From the NCBI GenBank assembly GCA_039714395.1, contig JBDLJH010000004.1, positions 1 to 64,000 on the forward strand: a stretch of 64,000 nucleotides of DNA, written 5' to 3'. This DNA is from JAPHSX01 sp039714395. GTDB taxonomy: Bacteria > Pseudomonadota > Gammaproteobacteria > Thiohalomonadales > Thiohalomonadaceae. The first letter of the stretch is position 1. Each line of letters opens with the position of its first letter. The position numbers and the translations under genes are program-made. Shown here in pieces: positions 16,138 through 24,255 of the stretch. The notes under the pieces are model-generated. The model saw only the letters and a list, made by a program, of their open reading frames with translations, had not been told where the DNA came from and did no database searches.

Positions 16138-17556
16138 CTAGATTTTTTCCTTACCTTTAAGACCAATGTTGAATTTTTTCAGGTAGTCGTTAGGCTTCTT
16201 GCCGTTGTAGGTAATACCGTCGATGAAGTGGGTCTGCGGTGCGCGGTAACCATCCTCTTTGGCAAAGTCCGGAAATTCGCTGGCGGCGATCTTGCCCTCG
16301 GCGATCAGCTCCCTGGCGGCCTCGGCATAGATGTCTGGGCGGTAGACCTTCTTTGCGACATCCATGAACCAGCCGTCAGACTTCTCTTCACTGATCTGGC
16401 CCCAACGGCGCATTTGTGTGAGGTACCAGATCGCATCAGAGTAGTAAGGGTAGGTCGCGTTGTAACGGAAGAAGACGTTGAAGTCGGGAACGGCGCGCTT
16501 GTCACCCTTCTCATACTCAAAGGTACCGGTCATAGAGTTGGCGATGACATCGTAGTCGGCACCGACATAGTTGGATTGCGAGAGGATCTTCACCGCCTCG
16601 GGGCGATTGGCGTTGTTGTTCTCATCCAGCCATTTGGCTGCACGAATCATCGCCTTAACGACACGGATATGGGTATTGGGATTCTTCTCTGCCCACTTAG
16701 CAGAGACGCCGAAGACCTTCTCCGGGTTGTCCTTCCAGATCTCATAGTCGGTGACGACCGGCACACCAATACCTTTAAATACCGCCTGCTGGTTCCACGG
16801 CTCGCCTACACAGTAACCGTAGATGGTGCCAGCCTCCATGGTAGAGGGCATTTGCGGTGGCGGGGTGACGCTCAGCAGCGCATCGGCATCAATGGTTCCA
16901 CTGGTATCACCCTTGTGCGGGGCATAGTAACCGGGGTGGATGCCACCGGCGGCGAGCCAGTAACGCAGCTCGTAGTTGTGGGTAGAGACGGGGAACACCA
17001 TGCCCATCTTAAAGGGCTTGCCCTCGTCCTTGTATTTTTCGACAACCGGCTTAAGTGCATCGGCCTTAATCGGATGAACAGGCTTGCCGTTCTCATGGGG
17101 AACGTGCGGTTTCATCTGATCCCAGATCTTGTTGGAGACGGTAATGGCGTTGCCGTTCAAGTCCATCGAGAAGGCGGTGATAATGTCAGACTGAGTACCG
17201 AACCCGATGGTCGCGCCGAGAGGTTGTCCGGCCAGCATATGGGCACCGTCCAGCTCACCATCAATCACGCGATCTAAAAGCACCTTCCAGTTGGCCTGGG
17301 CCTCCAGGGTCACATAAAGGCCTTCGTCCTCGAAGTAGCCCTTCTCATAGGCAATGGCCAGTGGAGCCATGTCGGTCAGCTTGATGAAGCCGAATTTCAG
17401 ATCCTCCTTCTCTGGATCACCCACTTCGGCCACAGCACTACCACTGCCGACTGTCATGCCTCCCAAGGTGCTGGCAACTGCCAGTGCCAGCAGGCTCCGC
17501 TTTATAAAGCCACGTCGATTGTGGTTACCCGGTTTGCTGTTTGTATCGCGCTTCAT
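16138..17556 (-). CDS. nrtA: nitrate ABC transporter substrate-binding protein
   Basis: The 472-residue protein begins with a Tat signal (NRRGFIKRSLLALAVASTLG), so it is probably exported folded. The mature part has the NrtA/NasF fold, starting KFGFIKLTDMAPLAIAYEKG, with GYCVGEPWNQQAVFKG typical of nitrate/bicarbonate binding proteins. I place the start at 17556, where AGGAG precedes the ATG. The frame is open to 17694, but that extension would translate through the leader terminator and has no ribosome site. It is the first gene of the nitrate operon. Confidence 0.94.
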   Translation of the reverse strand: MKRDTNSKPGNHNRRGFIKRSLLALAVASTLGGMTVGSGSAVAEVGDPEKEDLKFGFIKLTDMAPLAIAYEKGYFEDEGLYVTLEAQANWKVLLDRVIDGELDGAHMLAGQPLGATIGFGTQSDIITAFSMDLNGNAITVSNKIWDQMKPHVPHENGKPVHPIKADALKPVVEKYKDEGKPFKMGMVFPVSTHNYELRYWLAAGGIHPGYYAPHKGDTSGTIDADALLSVTPPPQMPSTMEAGTIYGYCVGEPWNQQAVFKGIGVPVVTDYEIWKDNPEKVFGVSAKWAEKNPNTHIRVVKAMIRAAKWLDENNNANRPEAVKILSQSNYVGADYDVIANSMTGTFEYEKGDKRAVPDFNVFFRYNATYPYYSDAIWYLTQMRRWGQISEEKSDGWFMDVAKKVYRPDIYAEAARELIAEGKIAASEFPDFAKEDGYRAPQTHFIDGITYNGKKPNDYLKKFNIGLKGKEKI

Positions 17557-17583
17557 CACTTTCTCCTGATTTCTTTCAAGAAC

Positions 17584-17639
17584 AAAAAAGACGTCACACC
17601 CTGACACGCTGCGTTGCAGCATGCCCGGGTGGACGCCTT
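17584..17639 (-). terminator. leader terminator (attenuator) of nrtABC-nasA
   Basis: On the minus strand AAGGCGTCC-ACCC (17639-17627) pairs with GGGTGTGACGTCTT (17601-17588), 13 pairs with one bulged U, followed by six T at 17589-17584. The apex contains an inner 8-bp hairpin (CATGCTGC/GCAGCGTG). It lies 28 bases before the nrtA start and would stop transcription unless disrupted. Its left arm overlaps the hairpin at 17631-17644. Confidence 0.8.
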
Positions 17640-17670
17640 TGTCCGATGTTTCAGCGCCATCATGGGCGCT
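17631..17670 (-). promoter_or_regulatory. tandem hexaloop hairpins, probable ANTAR-protein RNA target
   Basis: Hairpin 1 (17670-17653 on the minus strand) is AGCGCC, loop CATGAT, GGCGCT: a 6-bp stem with a 6-nt loop that has G at loop position 4. Hairpin 2 (17644-17631) is GGAC, loop AAAGGC, GTCC: a 6-nt loop with A at position 1 and G at position 4. These match the known ANTAR RNA motif of two hexaloop hairpins, the second excluding a terminator, as in nas and eut leaders. Eight bases separate the hairpins. Hairpin 1 has C instead of A at loop position 1. Confidence 0.72.
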
Positions 17671-17761
17671 AAATCCAAAATTTCTTTCACTCACTATCGC
17701 CGTTGACAGGAGTGGTATTCAGCAACAGTCCAAACGCTGGAGCGTTGTTGTGATTTACATC

Positions 17762-17777
17762 TGCAGTGACCGTGCCA
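17762..17777 (-). promoter_or_regulatory. sigma-54 promoter of nrtABC-nasA
   Basis: On the minus strand the sequence is TGGCACGGTCACTGCA, one base off the TGGCACG-N4-TTGCA consensus, with GG and GC separated by exactly 10 bases. Transcription would begin near 17750, upstream of both hexaloop hairpins. It indicates RpoN/NtrC-type nitrogen control of the operon. Confidence 0.75.
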
Positions 17778-17917
17778 ATTTTTTCAAAACCCGTTAAGTC
17801 ATTGATTTTTTAATTAGGAAAGCCCGCCAGCACACTAATCACCAAGCCCTGAACCAAACGATGGATGACCCACAATGATGCATTAGCAACATCTAATGAA
17901 CCATTTTTATGCAGGGG

Positions 17918-18508
17918 TCAGTCCAGTAACTCCAGCGAGGTGATCAGATTTCGCGCTACCTCAGCCAACCTCTGGTTGCTGCTCATCGCCGTCTTGCGCA
18001 GCATCTGGTAGGCCTCCTCCTCCCCACACCCCTTGCGCTTCATAATGATCCCCTTCGCCCTGTCGATCAGCTTGCGCTCTTCCAGGGTCGTTTTCACCCG
18101 CGCCAGTTCATCCTTGAGTGCCTGATATTCACGAAAGCGGGCAATGGCCACATCCATCAGCGGTTTGATGCGGTTGTCCGACAATCCATCTACCACATAA
18201 GCGCTGACACCGGCCTCTATCGCCTTATCGATACTACTGCTGTCGCTGTCGTCGGCAAACATCACCACCGGTTTCGGATTATCTCGGGAGATACAGCGCA
18301 GGTGCTCCAACGTGTCACGGCCAGGGGACTCCAGGTCGACAATAACCACATCGGGCTGTAGTTCAGCCACCTGCTGGCTGATGTTCTCACCACTGGCAAG
18401 GATCGCGATCACCTCGTGATCGGCGCCGTTCAGCACCTGCTCAAGCAATGCCGAGTGTCCCCGATTCTCATCGATGAGAAGGACCTTGAGTTTTTGATTT
18501 GAATTCAC
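17918..18508 (-). CDS. nasT: ANTAR-domain response regulator (NasT/AmiR-like)
   Basis: The 196-residue protein has an N-terminal receiver-like domain (LLIDEN acidic residues at 13-14, candidate phospho-Asp58 in VIVDLESP). A short coiled linker follows, then a C-terminal ANTAR domain (about 135-190; LARVKTTLEERKLIDRAKGI then KGCGEEEAYQMLRKTAMS). ANTAR proteins bind hexaloop RNA hairpins and prevent termination. The gene lies directly upstream of the nrtA leader that contains such hairpins, so it very likely turns on nitrate assimilation in response to nitrate. NasS, the usual nitrate-sensing partner, is not in the window. Confidence 0.88.
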   Translation of the reverse strand: MNSNQKLKVLLIDENRGHSALLEQVLNGADHEVIAILASGENISQQVAELQPDVVIVDLESPGRDTLEHLRCISRDNPKPVVMFADDSDSSSIDKAIEAGVSAYVVDGLSDNRIKPLMDVAIARFREYQALKDELARVKTTLEERKLIDRAKGIIMKRKGCGEEEAYQMLRKTAMSSNQRLAEVARNLITSLELLD

Positions 18509-18797
18509 CTTATAACCACACCTGTTAATGAAACCTGAATATGTTCGTGCAATATCCAGACCAGCTTAGATTTAAGGTAGATGCACCAAATTGTGTTTAT
18601 AGCGTCGAGAGATAGCAGGTTTATAAACTGGAAATATTCTACAGGCGCATTCACGAAGAAATGTGCTGCACGCTTTTTTACCGGCCTAACATCATTGGCA
18701 GATGTCTCCTGAAATTGGCTCTCAACACGCACACGCGAGGCCACCACAATAATAATGGCCGTAATATGCTTTTATATAAGGGAAAATCAGAAGTAAC

Positions 18798-18819
18798 TGG
18801 AGCGGGTGAAGGGAATCGA
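18798..18819 (-). repeat. extra copy of the tRNA-Gly 3' end
   Basis: Twenty-two bases identical to the 3' terminus of the tRNA-Gly gene at 18941-18962 occur here in the same orientation, 143 bases away. The identity begins at the CCA end and stops inside the T arm. A second short match (AACCCTCGT near 18890) resembles the next part of the tRNA. The DNA between has several hairpins. This is either a tRNA duplicate broken by a small insertion or an attachment-site scar. Confidence 0.75.
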
Positions 18820-18940
18820 CCGTTTCGACGGGATCGAAACGGGACGCACTTTGTGCGCCCGTAGGGTGCATGCCATGGATGGCGTGCATCAACCCTCGTT
18901 GCTGAGCGTATATCTATCTGTCAGGAACAGCTGGAAAAGT

Positions 18941-19014
18941 TGGAGCGGGTGAAGGGAATCGAACCCTCGTGATCAGCTTGGGAAGCTGGAGTTCTACCAT
19001 TGAACTACACCCGC
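18941..19014 (-). tRNA. tRNA-Gly (CCC)
   Basis: A 74-nt cloverleaf on the minus strand: acceptor GCGGGTG/CACCCGC, D arm GTTCAATGGTAGAAC, anticodon loop TTCCCAA (anticodon CCC), T arm with GGTTCGATTCC, and encoded CCA. The anticodon stem has a C-A mismatch at its top pair. It resembles enterobacterial glyU. Confidence 0.92.
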
Positions 19015-19148
19015 GAAGCGCGACAGATTCTAGCACCGGCACAAAGCCGTACTCAATGCATATTTACCGAGGGAGCCTCTGCTTTATTCATGAACTCGTA
19101 TCTCACGCCTAAAATATCCAGCTTCATCCAAAATAAATCAGAGACTCC

Positions 19149-20975
19149 CTAGAGAGAATTCCAGAGGTCTGAGAAATCTCCACTCTTCATCTCTTTCTCC
19201 CGCTCCGGGTGCGTAAGCCCATGAAGCTGACGATTCATCTGTTCAAGTGACATCTCTTCATCGGCATCAACGGATACTGCATGAAAATGAAAACCATCAA
19301 ACAGCGGTGAGACCACCACCCGATCATGCAAAGAGAGAGGCACCTCCTTACCATCAATCACCAGATAAAGTTGCTTACTGTGAATACCCGGAAGATGTGG
19401 CAGAAACAGTTGTGGCTTGTGATCCTTGCCGATGCCTAACAGACAATACAGGGCGGTACGCCGCCTCTCCTGGTGAACCACCACCAACACCGGCTCCATG
19501 CTATCGGCCAGGCACATCAACCCCGCCGAGAGACTACTCCCCCCGTCAGTAAGCCAACGAACCATGCACAGATGTAACACCTCATCATTGCCCGCCTGCA
19601 CCCCAATCAACTCACCCACCTGAAGCGGCTCCATCTCTCCTTTATCAAACTCCAGACAATAACCAGATTTGGTATAGTCTCGTTGACGTGCATGGGTAAA
19701 CTGATACTCTTTCTCATCAGCCTCTTGTGACCACGATTTCTGAGTGATCTCGGTGGCGTGAAAAATGCTGTTCCAGACATCCTCTTCGGGGTACCCACCC
19801 ATCACAGTACCAGGATTAAGCGTAGCCTTCTCCTCACTATCACCCTGCAGAACCAGCTCCTCCAGCTCATCGCTCATATGCTGGTCGCTAATGCCATGGG
19901 CAGAGCTATCTGTCCTGCCCTGTAACAGCTGGAAAATACTGCTCATGCCTATCGCCGCCTCAACGCGAACTTCACTGCGGGTACGCTCATCACGTCCACT
20001 CTCGAAGCTATGCCAGCAACTCAGCAGTGTCTCCAGGGTTTCACGTGAGATCGCCCCTCCCCCCGGCAGTTGCATCAAATCACTCTCACCGAGCTGCTCT
20101 AGCAAGCCATGGATACGAACGTTCAATCCGCTCAGATCCAGCAACAGTCCCGCCTGCTTGTCAGCGTCACAATCCTGACAGCACTCCTCGTTGAACTGGC
20201 TATGTGGAGCATCTGCATCACGACGAATACAGTAGCCGGATAACTCACTGCTGCGCTGTTCGGCCTCCACCAGCTCACAGCGCTCCAGCCACATCGGCAT
20301 ATTATTATGTACCTGCTCCATCTGTTCGCGATTGAACAGTTGCGGCTCAATCATCGATAGTAGCAATGCCCGCTTATACTCCCCTTCGGTGGTGGTGGGC
20401 CTGTCGGTCAGTGGTAACTTGACCTTCTCACGCTGGCGCTTGTTATCACGTGCCGTCCAGTACAACTGGTGCAGTGCCAGCCAGACCCCGCCCGGCACTA
20501 CACGGTGGATCAGACGGTAGTTACAGAGGATGCGGTTGAGATAGTAGATAAGGCGATGCACTGCCTCCAGCCAGATACGGGTATGCGTCATACGATAAAA
20601 CCAGGAGGCATTCTCCTCGCTATTGAGAACAGCCTGATAGGCGATCACCACCTCATGCAGAATACCGGTGGATAACTGCGCCGCCCGCAGACTCTTCTTC
20701 GGCAGCGGAAAGGAGATACCGGTGTAGTGGCGTTCCAGTGACTCAAGCACTGTATGTAACGGTGTAGCGCACTCCTCCATTAACTCAAAGCGATTAGCCA
20801 GAGGAATATCCAGCCGGTTCACCTCCCGCAGCATCTCGTAAAGTCGCCTGGAGGTCTCACCGATGTGGCCGAGCGGCAGTTCCTCCACCCATTGCCGTAC
20901 CGCCACTATTCGAGTGTCGACAGAATCTTTATCAGGCTGCTGCTGATCCGGGATACGAAAAGAGAGTAAGTCCAT
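19149..20975 (-). CDS. large cytosolic protein with C-terminal PilZ-like domain
   Basis: This 608-residue protein has no signal peptide or membrane segment. The first 250 residues are alpha-helical with many Arg, Trp and Tyr. The middle has a short Cys/Asp-rich stretch (EECCQDCDAD). The C-terminal third contains SGYCLEF, a GELIGVQAGN-like strand and MVRWLTDGGSSLSAGLMCLA, which resembles a PilZ-type beta barrel. I do not see a clear RxxxR plus DxSxxG c-di-GMP signature, so ligand binding is uncertain. Similar proteins are widespread but uncharacterised in beta- and gammaproteobacteria. It is a single gene between tRNA-Gly and the divergent thiS. Confidence 0.65.
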   Translation of the reverse strand: MDLLSFRIPDQQQPDKDSVDTRIVAVRQWVEELPLGHIGETSRRLYEMLREVNRLDIPLANRFELMEECATPLHTVLESLERHYTGISFPLPKKSLRAAQLSTGILHEVVIAYQAVLNSEENASWFYRMTHTRIWLEAVHRLIYYLNRILCNYRLIHRVVPGGVWLALHQLYWTARDNKRQREKVKLPLTDRPTTTEGEYKRALLLSMIEPQLFNREQMEQVHNNMPMWLERCELVEAEQRSSELSGYCIRRDADAPHSQFNEECCQDCDADKQAGLLLDLSGLNVRIHGLLEQLGESDLMQLPGGGAISRETLETLLSCWHSFESGRDERTRSEVRVEAAIGMSSIFQLLQGRTDSSAHGISDQHMSDELEELVLQGDSEEKATLNPGTVMGGYPEEDVWNSIFHATEITQKSWSQEADEKEYQFTHARQRDYTKSGYCLEFDKGEMEPLQVGELIGVQAGNDEVLHLCMVRWLTDGGSSLSAGLMCLADSMEPVLVVVHQERRRTALYCLLGIGKDHKPQLFLPHLPGIHSKQLYLVIDGKEVPLSLHDRVVVSPLFDGFHFHAVSVDADEEMSLEQMNRQLHGLTHPEREKEMKSGDFSDLWNSL

Positions 20976-21136
20976 GAATGACCCTGTTGGTGCTCTGTGG
21001 GCGGCAAATAGTCCGCAAAAAATAATCCAGTACTTATAGATATAATGGACAATGGCGTTAAATGCACCCTATTTTGCACTTTTTCCTGTTTCGGATCGTT
21101 GACGTAGATAGAGCCTAAAGGCTAGTCTTTGCGCCC

Positions 21137-21352
21137 ATGAATATCTATCTCAACGGTGAGGCACGTGAGGTGCCCGACAACTGTAGCGCCGCCCAGCTGG
21201 TCGAAGAGCTTGGCCTGGGTGGAAAACGTATCGCCATGGAGGTCAATCAGGAGATCGTCCCTCGCAGCAGCTATGCCGAGCACTCCCTGAGGGCCGACGA
21301 CAAGGTGGAGATCGTCCACGCCATCGGCGGCGGTTCGTGTACCGACCGCTAG
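21137..21352 (+). CDS. thiS: sulfur carrier protein ThiS
   Basis: The 71-residue ubiquitin-like protein (MNIYLNGEAREVPDNCSAAQ ... KVEIVHAIGGG) donates sulfur for the thiazole ring of thiamine. ThiF-type enzymes adenylate its C-terminal Gly. Here five residues (SCTDR) follow the GGG before the TAG stop, which I checked codon by codon; ThiS usually ends at Gly-Gly. Either the tail is removed or activation differs. It is followed 70 bp later by thiG. Confidence 0.9.
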   Translation: MNIYLNGEAREVPDNCSAAQLVEELGLGGKRIAMEVNQEIVPRSSYAEHSLRADDKVEIVHAIGGGSCTDR

Positions 21353-21422
21353 AACGCTATAATCACCCCCACATTTCATGCGGCCAACAGGCTGCCGAAG
21401 CAAAGCAAGCAGGAACCCACAC

Positions 21423-22211
21423 ATGGCACAAAATAATGATCCGCTGATCATCGCAGGCGTCGAATTTCAATCCCGTCTTCTTACCGGTACCGGCAAATAC
21501 AAGGATATGGAGGAGACCCGCCTTGCCACCGAGGCCGCAGGTGCCGAGATCGTCACCGTGGCGATCCGCCGCTCCAACATTGGCCAGGACCCGAGTCAGC
21601 CCAACCTGCTGGAGGTACTGCCACCGGAGAAATACACCATCCTGCCCAACACCGCGGGCTGCTACACCACCGAGGACGCGGTACGTACCTGCCGTCTGGC
21701 ACGCGAACTGCTCGATGGCCATAAACTGGTGAAACTTGAAGTGCTGGGTGACGAGAAGACCCTCTACCCCGACGTCACCGCCACCCTTGAGGCGGCAGAG
21801 ATCCTGGTAAAGGACGGCTTCGATGTGATGGTCTACACCTCCGACGACCCGATCCTTGCCAGGCGCCTGGAAGATCTCGGCTGCTGCGCGGTAATGCCGT
21901 TGGCCGCCCCCATCGGCTCCGGCCTTGGGATGCAGAACCCCTACAACATCCTCACCATCGTCGAGAACGCCAATGTACCGATCCTGGTCGACGCCGGTGT
22001 CGGCACTGCCAGTGATGCTGCAATGGCGATGGAGCTGGGTGTCGATGGCGTATTGATGAACACCGCTATCGCCAGTGCTCAGAACCCGGTACTGATGGCA
22101 TCGGCAATGAAGAAGGCGGTGGAGGCCGGACGCGAGGCCTTTAAGGCCGGACGCATCCCGCGCAAGCGTTACGCCTCCGCCTCCAGCCCCATCGACGGGA
22201 CTTTCTTTTAA
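21423..22211 (+). CDS. thiG: thiazole synthase ThiG
   Basis: The 262-residue TIM-barrel enzyme makes the thiazole phosphate of thiamine from deoxyxylulose phosphate, dehydroglycine and ThiS thiocarboxylate. The Schiff-base Lys is probably Lys104 in KLVKLEVLGD, and phosphate-binding loops are visible (PIGSGLGMQNPYN; DAGVGTASDAAMAMELG). I choose ATG 21423 with AGGAA before it, where homology begins (MAQNNDPLIIAGVEF), rather than 21378. It forms an operon with thiS and trmB. Confidence 0.96.
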   Translation: MAQNNDPLIIAGVEFQSRLLTGTGKYKDMEETRLATEAAGAEIVTVAIRRSNIGQDPSQPNLLEVLPPEKYTILPNTAGCYTTEDAVRTCRLARELLDGHKLVKLEVLGDEKTLYPDVTATLEAAEILVKDGFDVMVYTSDDPILARRLEDLGCCAVMPLAAPIGSGLGMQNPYNILTIVENANVPILVDAGVGTASDAAMAMELGVDGVLMNTAIASAQNPVLMASAMKKAVEAGREAFKAGRIPRKRYASASSPIDGTFF

Positions 22212-22305
22212 AACCACTTTTCCGCGAAGTCGCACAGAGGAAAAACCAAATTTTACTGGTTTGATACCCTGATATTACTTCGCGAGCTTTGCGGCAAAAA
22301 TTCCA

Positions 22306-22998
22306 ATGAACGAAAAAATCCCTTACCTGCGCCGCATCCGCTCCTTCGTTCGCCGCGAAGGGCGCTTCACGCCTGGACAACAGCGAGCCATGGACGAACT
22401 GTTCCCCAGGTTCGGCATAGCTGCAGGGGAGGAGAAACTGGACCTCGATGCGATCTTCGGTCGTAGTGCTCCGCGCATCATAGAGATCGGTTTCGGCAAT
22501 GGGGAATCCCTTGCACAGATCGCAAAAAATCACCCCGAGAACGACTACCTTGGCATTGAGGTACATCGCCCCGGTGTCGGCCACCTGTTGCAACTGATCG
22601 AAGAGCAGCAACTGACCAACCTGCGAGTAATGAGCGAAGATGCGGTAGATATCCTGGAGCAGCAGATCCCTGATAACTCCCTCGATGCCCTCTACCTCTT
22701 CTTTCCCGATCCCTGGCACAAAAAGCGTCATCACAAGCGCCGTCAGGTACAGGCCTCATGGGCGCAGCTAGTAAGAAGAAAACTGAAACTGGGCGGCAAG
22801 CTACATATGGCCACCGACTGGAAAAACTACGCCGAGTATATGCTCAAAGTATTAAGTGCTGCAGAGGGCTTTCGCAACACCTCCAGTAGTGACGACTATG
22901 TAGCCAAACCCGACTACCGTCCCGAAACCAAATTTGAACGACGTGGTCAGCGCTTGGGACACGGGGTATGGGATCTGCTGTTTGAGAAGCTCAGCTAA
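22306..22998 (+). CDS. trmB: tRNA (guanine-N7-)-methyltransferase TrmB
   Basis: The 230-residue SAM-dependent enzyme makes m7G46 in tRNA. The SAM-binding motif is IIEIGFGNGESLAQ and the family motif is LYLFFPDPWHKKRHHKRR. The C-terminus FERRGQRLGHGVWDLLFEK is characteristic. The order thiG-trmB is common in gammaproteobacteria. Its last 4 bases overlap the convergent small gene at 22995. Confidence 0.96.
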   Translation: MNEKIPYLRRIRSFVRREGRFTPGQQRAMDELFPRFGIAAGEEKLDLDAIFGRSAPRIIEIGFGNGESLAQIAKNHPENDYLGIEVHRPGVGHLLQLIEEQQLTNLRVMSEDAVDILEQQIPDNSLDALYLFFPDPWHKKRHHKRRQVQASWAQLVRRKLKLGGKLHMATDWKNYAEYMLKVLSAAEGFRNTSSSDDYVAKPDYRPETKFERRGQRLGHGVWDLLFEKLS

Positions 22999-23192
22999 CC
23001 GGAGAGACCTGAAGGCCCGCCCTTGTCGTTCATCAGTAGATAGACACCGACAGCAACCACAGCGCCCCACAACACCATCGCGCCAGCGCCTAGTACCTCC
23101 CACAACTGCCCCATAAAGAGCAGCAGCAGAAGTGCCAGCGCCAGTACGCCGTTACCTATCCAGAATTTTGTTGTTGGTTTGTCGTCGTTCAT
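22995..23192 (-). CDS. small two-helix membrane protein
   Basis: This 65-residue protein has a short charged N-terminus (MNDDKPTTKFW), two hydrophobic helices (about 12-30 and 34-54) and a Gly/Ser tail. It is the first of the leftward genes facing trmB and overlaps it by 4 bases. It is probably real, given frame, hydrophobic pattern and the AGAGA upstream, but no function is known. Confidence 0.55.
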   Translation of the reverse strand: MNDDKPTTKFWIGNGVLALALLLLLFMGQLWEVLGAGAMVLWGAVVAVGVYLLMNDKGGPSGLSG

Positions 23193-23222
23193 TGTTTTCT
23201 ATCTCTTATTTATCAGCTGTGA

Positions 23223-24029
23223 TCAACGCATACCACGTGACTGTTTAATTCTCTCGTAGGCCTTTCTGATCTGTTGTGTCTTTTCGGTTGCCACTTTAAT
23301 CATCTCCTCCGGCAAGCCCTTTGAGACCAGTTTGTCCGGGTGGTGTTGGCTCATCAGGCGGCGGTAGGCCTTCTTTACCTCGGCATCACCGGCAGACTTG
23401 GTTACATCAAGGACCGCATAGTCCTCATCCAGGGTGGGACCACGCTCCGCACCACGCGGCGCATATCCTCCGGCACCACCTGCACCTCTTGCCGCACGCA
23501 CCATCGCCTCCAGATGATCGAACTCGTGCTGACTAAATCCAAGCAGCTCAAAAACATGTAACAACAGAGTCCGTTCATCCGCATGCAACACACCATCGGC
23601 GTAAGCGGCCTGCAACTGGATCTCAAGAAACATCTGCATCAGGGTATGGCGACGATGACACTCACGCCGAAACTGTTGTAGCACCCCATCAAGATCAAAG
23701 TCGGGCTGCCGGCCCTGATTAAAGAGATCGATGGCGAGTTTTTTCTGCTGCTCGCTAAACATCATCTGCGCCATCACCGCTTTGGCGAATGCGATCTCAT
23801 CCTTGCTTACCCGGCCATCCGCCTTGGCAAGCCGTCCCATTACCGAGAAGGTGGCGGTAAAGAAGGCCAGCTGGATACGTGCCTGTCCACCAGGCGACAC
23901 ACCCTCATTCAATCCATTCAATCCTTTATCAAAGCTATGGCCCAGCGAGGCACCCAGCACCGCCCCCAACGGACCACCCATAATAAAACCGAATGTGCCA
24001 CCCAGTACCTTGCCCCACCAACTCATCAC
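23223..24029 (-). CDS. djlA: DjlA-like co-chaperone (TerB plus J domain)
   Basis: The 268-residue protein starts with a hydrophobic Gly-rich segment (VLGGTFGFIMGGPLGAVLGA, about 8-28) that may sit in the membrane. A TerB-like helical domain follows (about 50-170; KADGRVSKDEIAFAKAVMAQ; ADGVLHADERTLLLHVFELL). A C-terminal J domain (about 205-268) has the HPD motif (SQHHPDKL), which stimulates DnaK ATPase. The domain order matches DjlA. Confidence 0.9.
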   Translation of the reverse strand: MMSWWGKVLGGTFGFIMGGPLGAVLGASLGHSFDKGLNGLNEGVSPGGQARIQLAFFTATFSVMGRLAKADGRVSKDEIAFAKAVMAQMMFSEQQKKLAIDLFNQGRQPDFDLDGVLQQFRRECHRRHTLMQMFLEIQLQAAYADGVLHADERTLLLHVFELLGFSQHEFDHLEAMVRAARGAGGAGGYAPRGAERGPTLDEDYAVLDVTKSAGDAEVKKAYRRLMSQHHPDKLVSKGLPEEMIKVATEKTQQIRKAYERIKQSRGMR

Positions 24030-24047
24030 ACTACCTTCCGTTCCGCA

Positions 24048-24221
24048 TCAGCGCGGAGAATTCAATTCAATATCACGCCTAATTTCATCAAGCGCACGAG
24101 TCACTGCAGGATAGTCCATATCATTGACCTCTATCCGGTAATTATCTAACTGCAGCAACAAAAATTCACTGCTCAATGTCTTCAGCACCACTGCTCGCGA
24201 AATACTCTTCCTTAATCGCAA
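24048..24221 (-). other. possible small ORF or broken gene upstream of djlA
   Basis: An open frame of 57 codons from a TTG ends LDNYRIEVNDMDYPAVTRAL DEIRRD-type sequence that looks protein-like. In another frame, an ATG at 24234 with a good AAGGAAA ribosome site gives only 22 residues (MAKLIAIKEEYFASSGAEDI and 2 more). The two frames together could be one gene with a frameshift. There is too little to decide. Confidence 0.25.
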
Positions 24222-24255
24222 TCAGCTTAGCCATAGTTATTTCCTTAAATCGCCC

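Noticed and set aside
15961..17277. 438-codon open frame on the plus strand
   Set aside because: It lies wholly antisense to nrtB and nrtA, whose products have clear signal, domain and operon support; the frame is a by-product of GC-rich codon use.
17557..17694. 46-codon N-terminal extension of nrtA
   Set aside because: It would run through the leader terminator and both hexaloop hairpins. The Tat signal and AGGAG support the start at 17556.
17881..17898. CATTAG/CTAATG hairpin with a 6-nt loop as a third ANTAR target
   Set aside because: It lies upstream of the sigma-54 promoter, so it is not in the nrt leader, and its loop lacks G at position 4.
21363..22235. 290-codon open frame on the minus strand
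   Set aside because: Antisense to thiG; no family resemblance.
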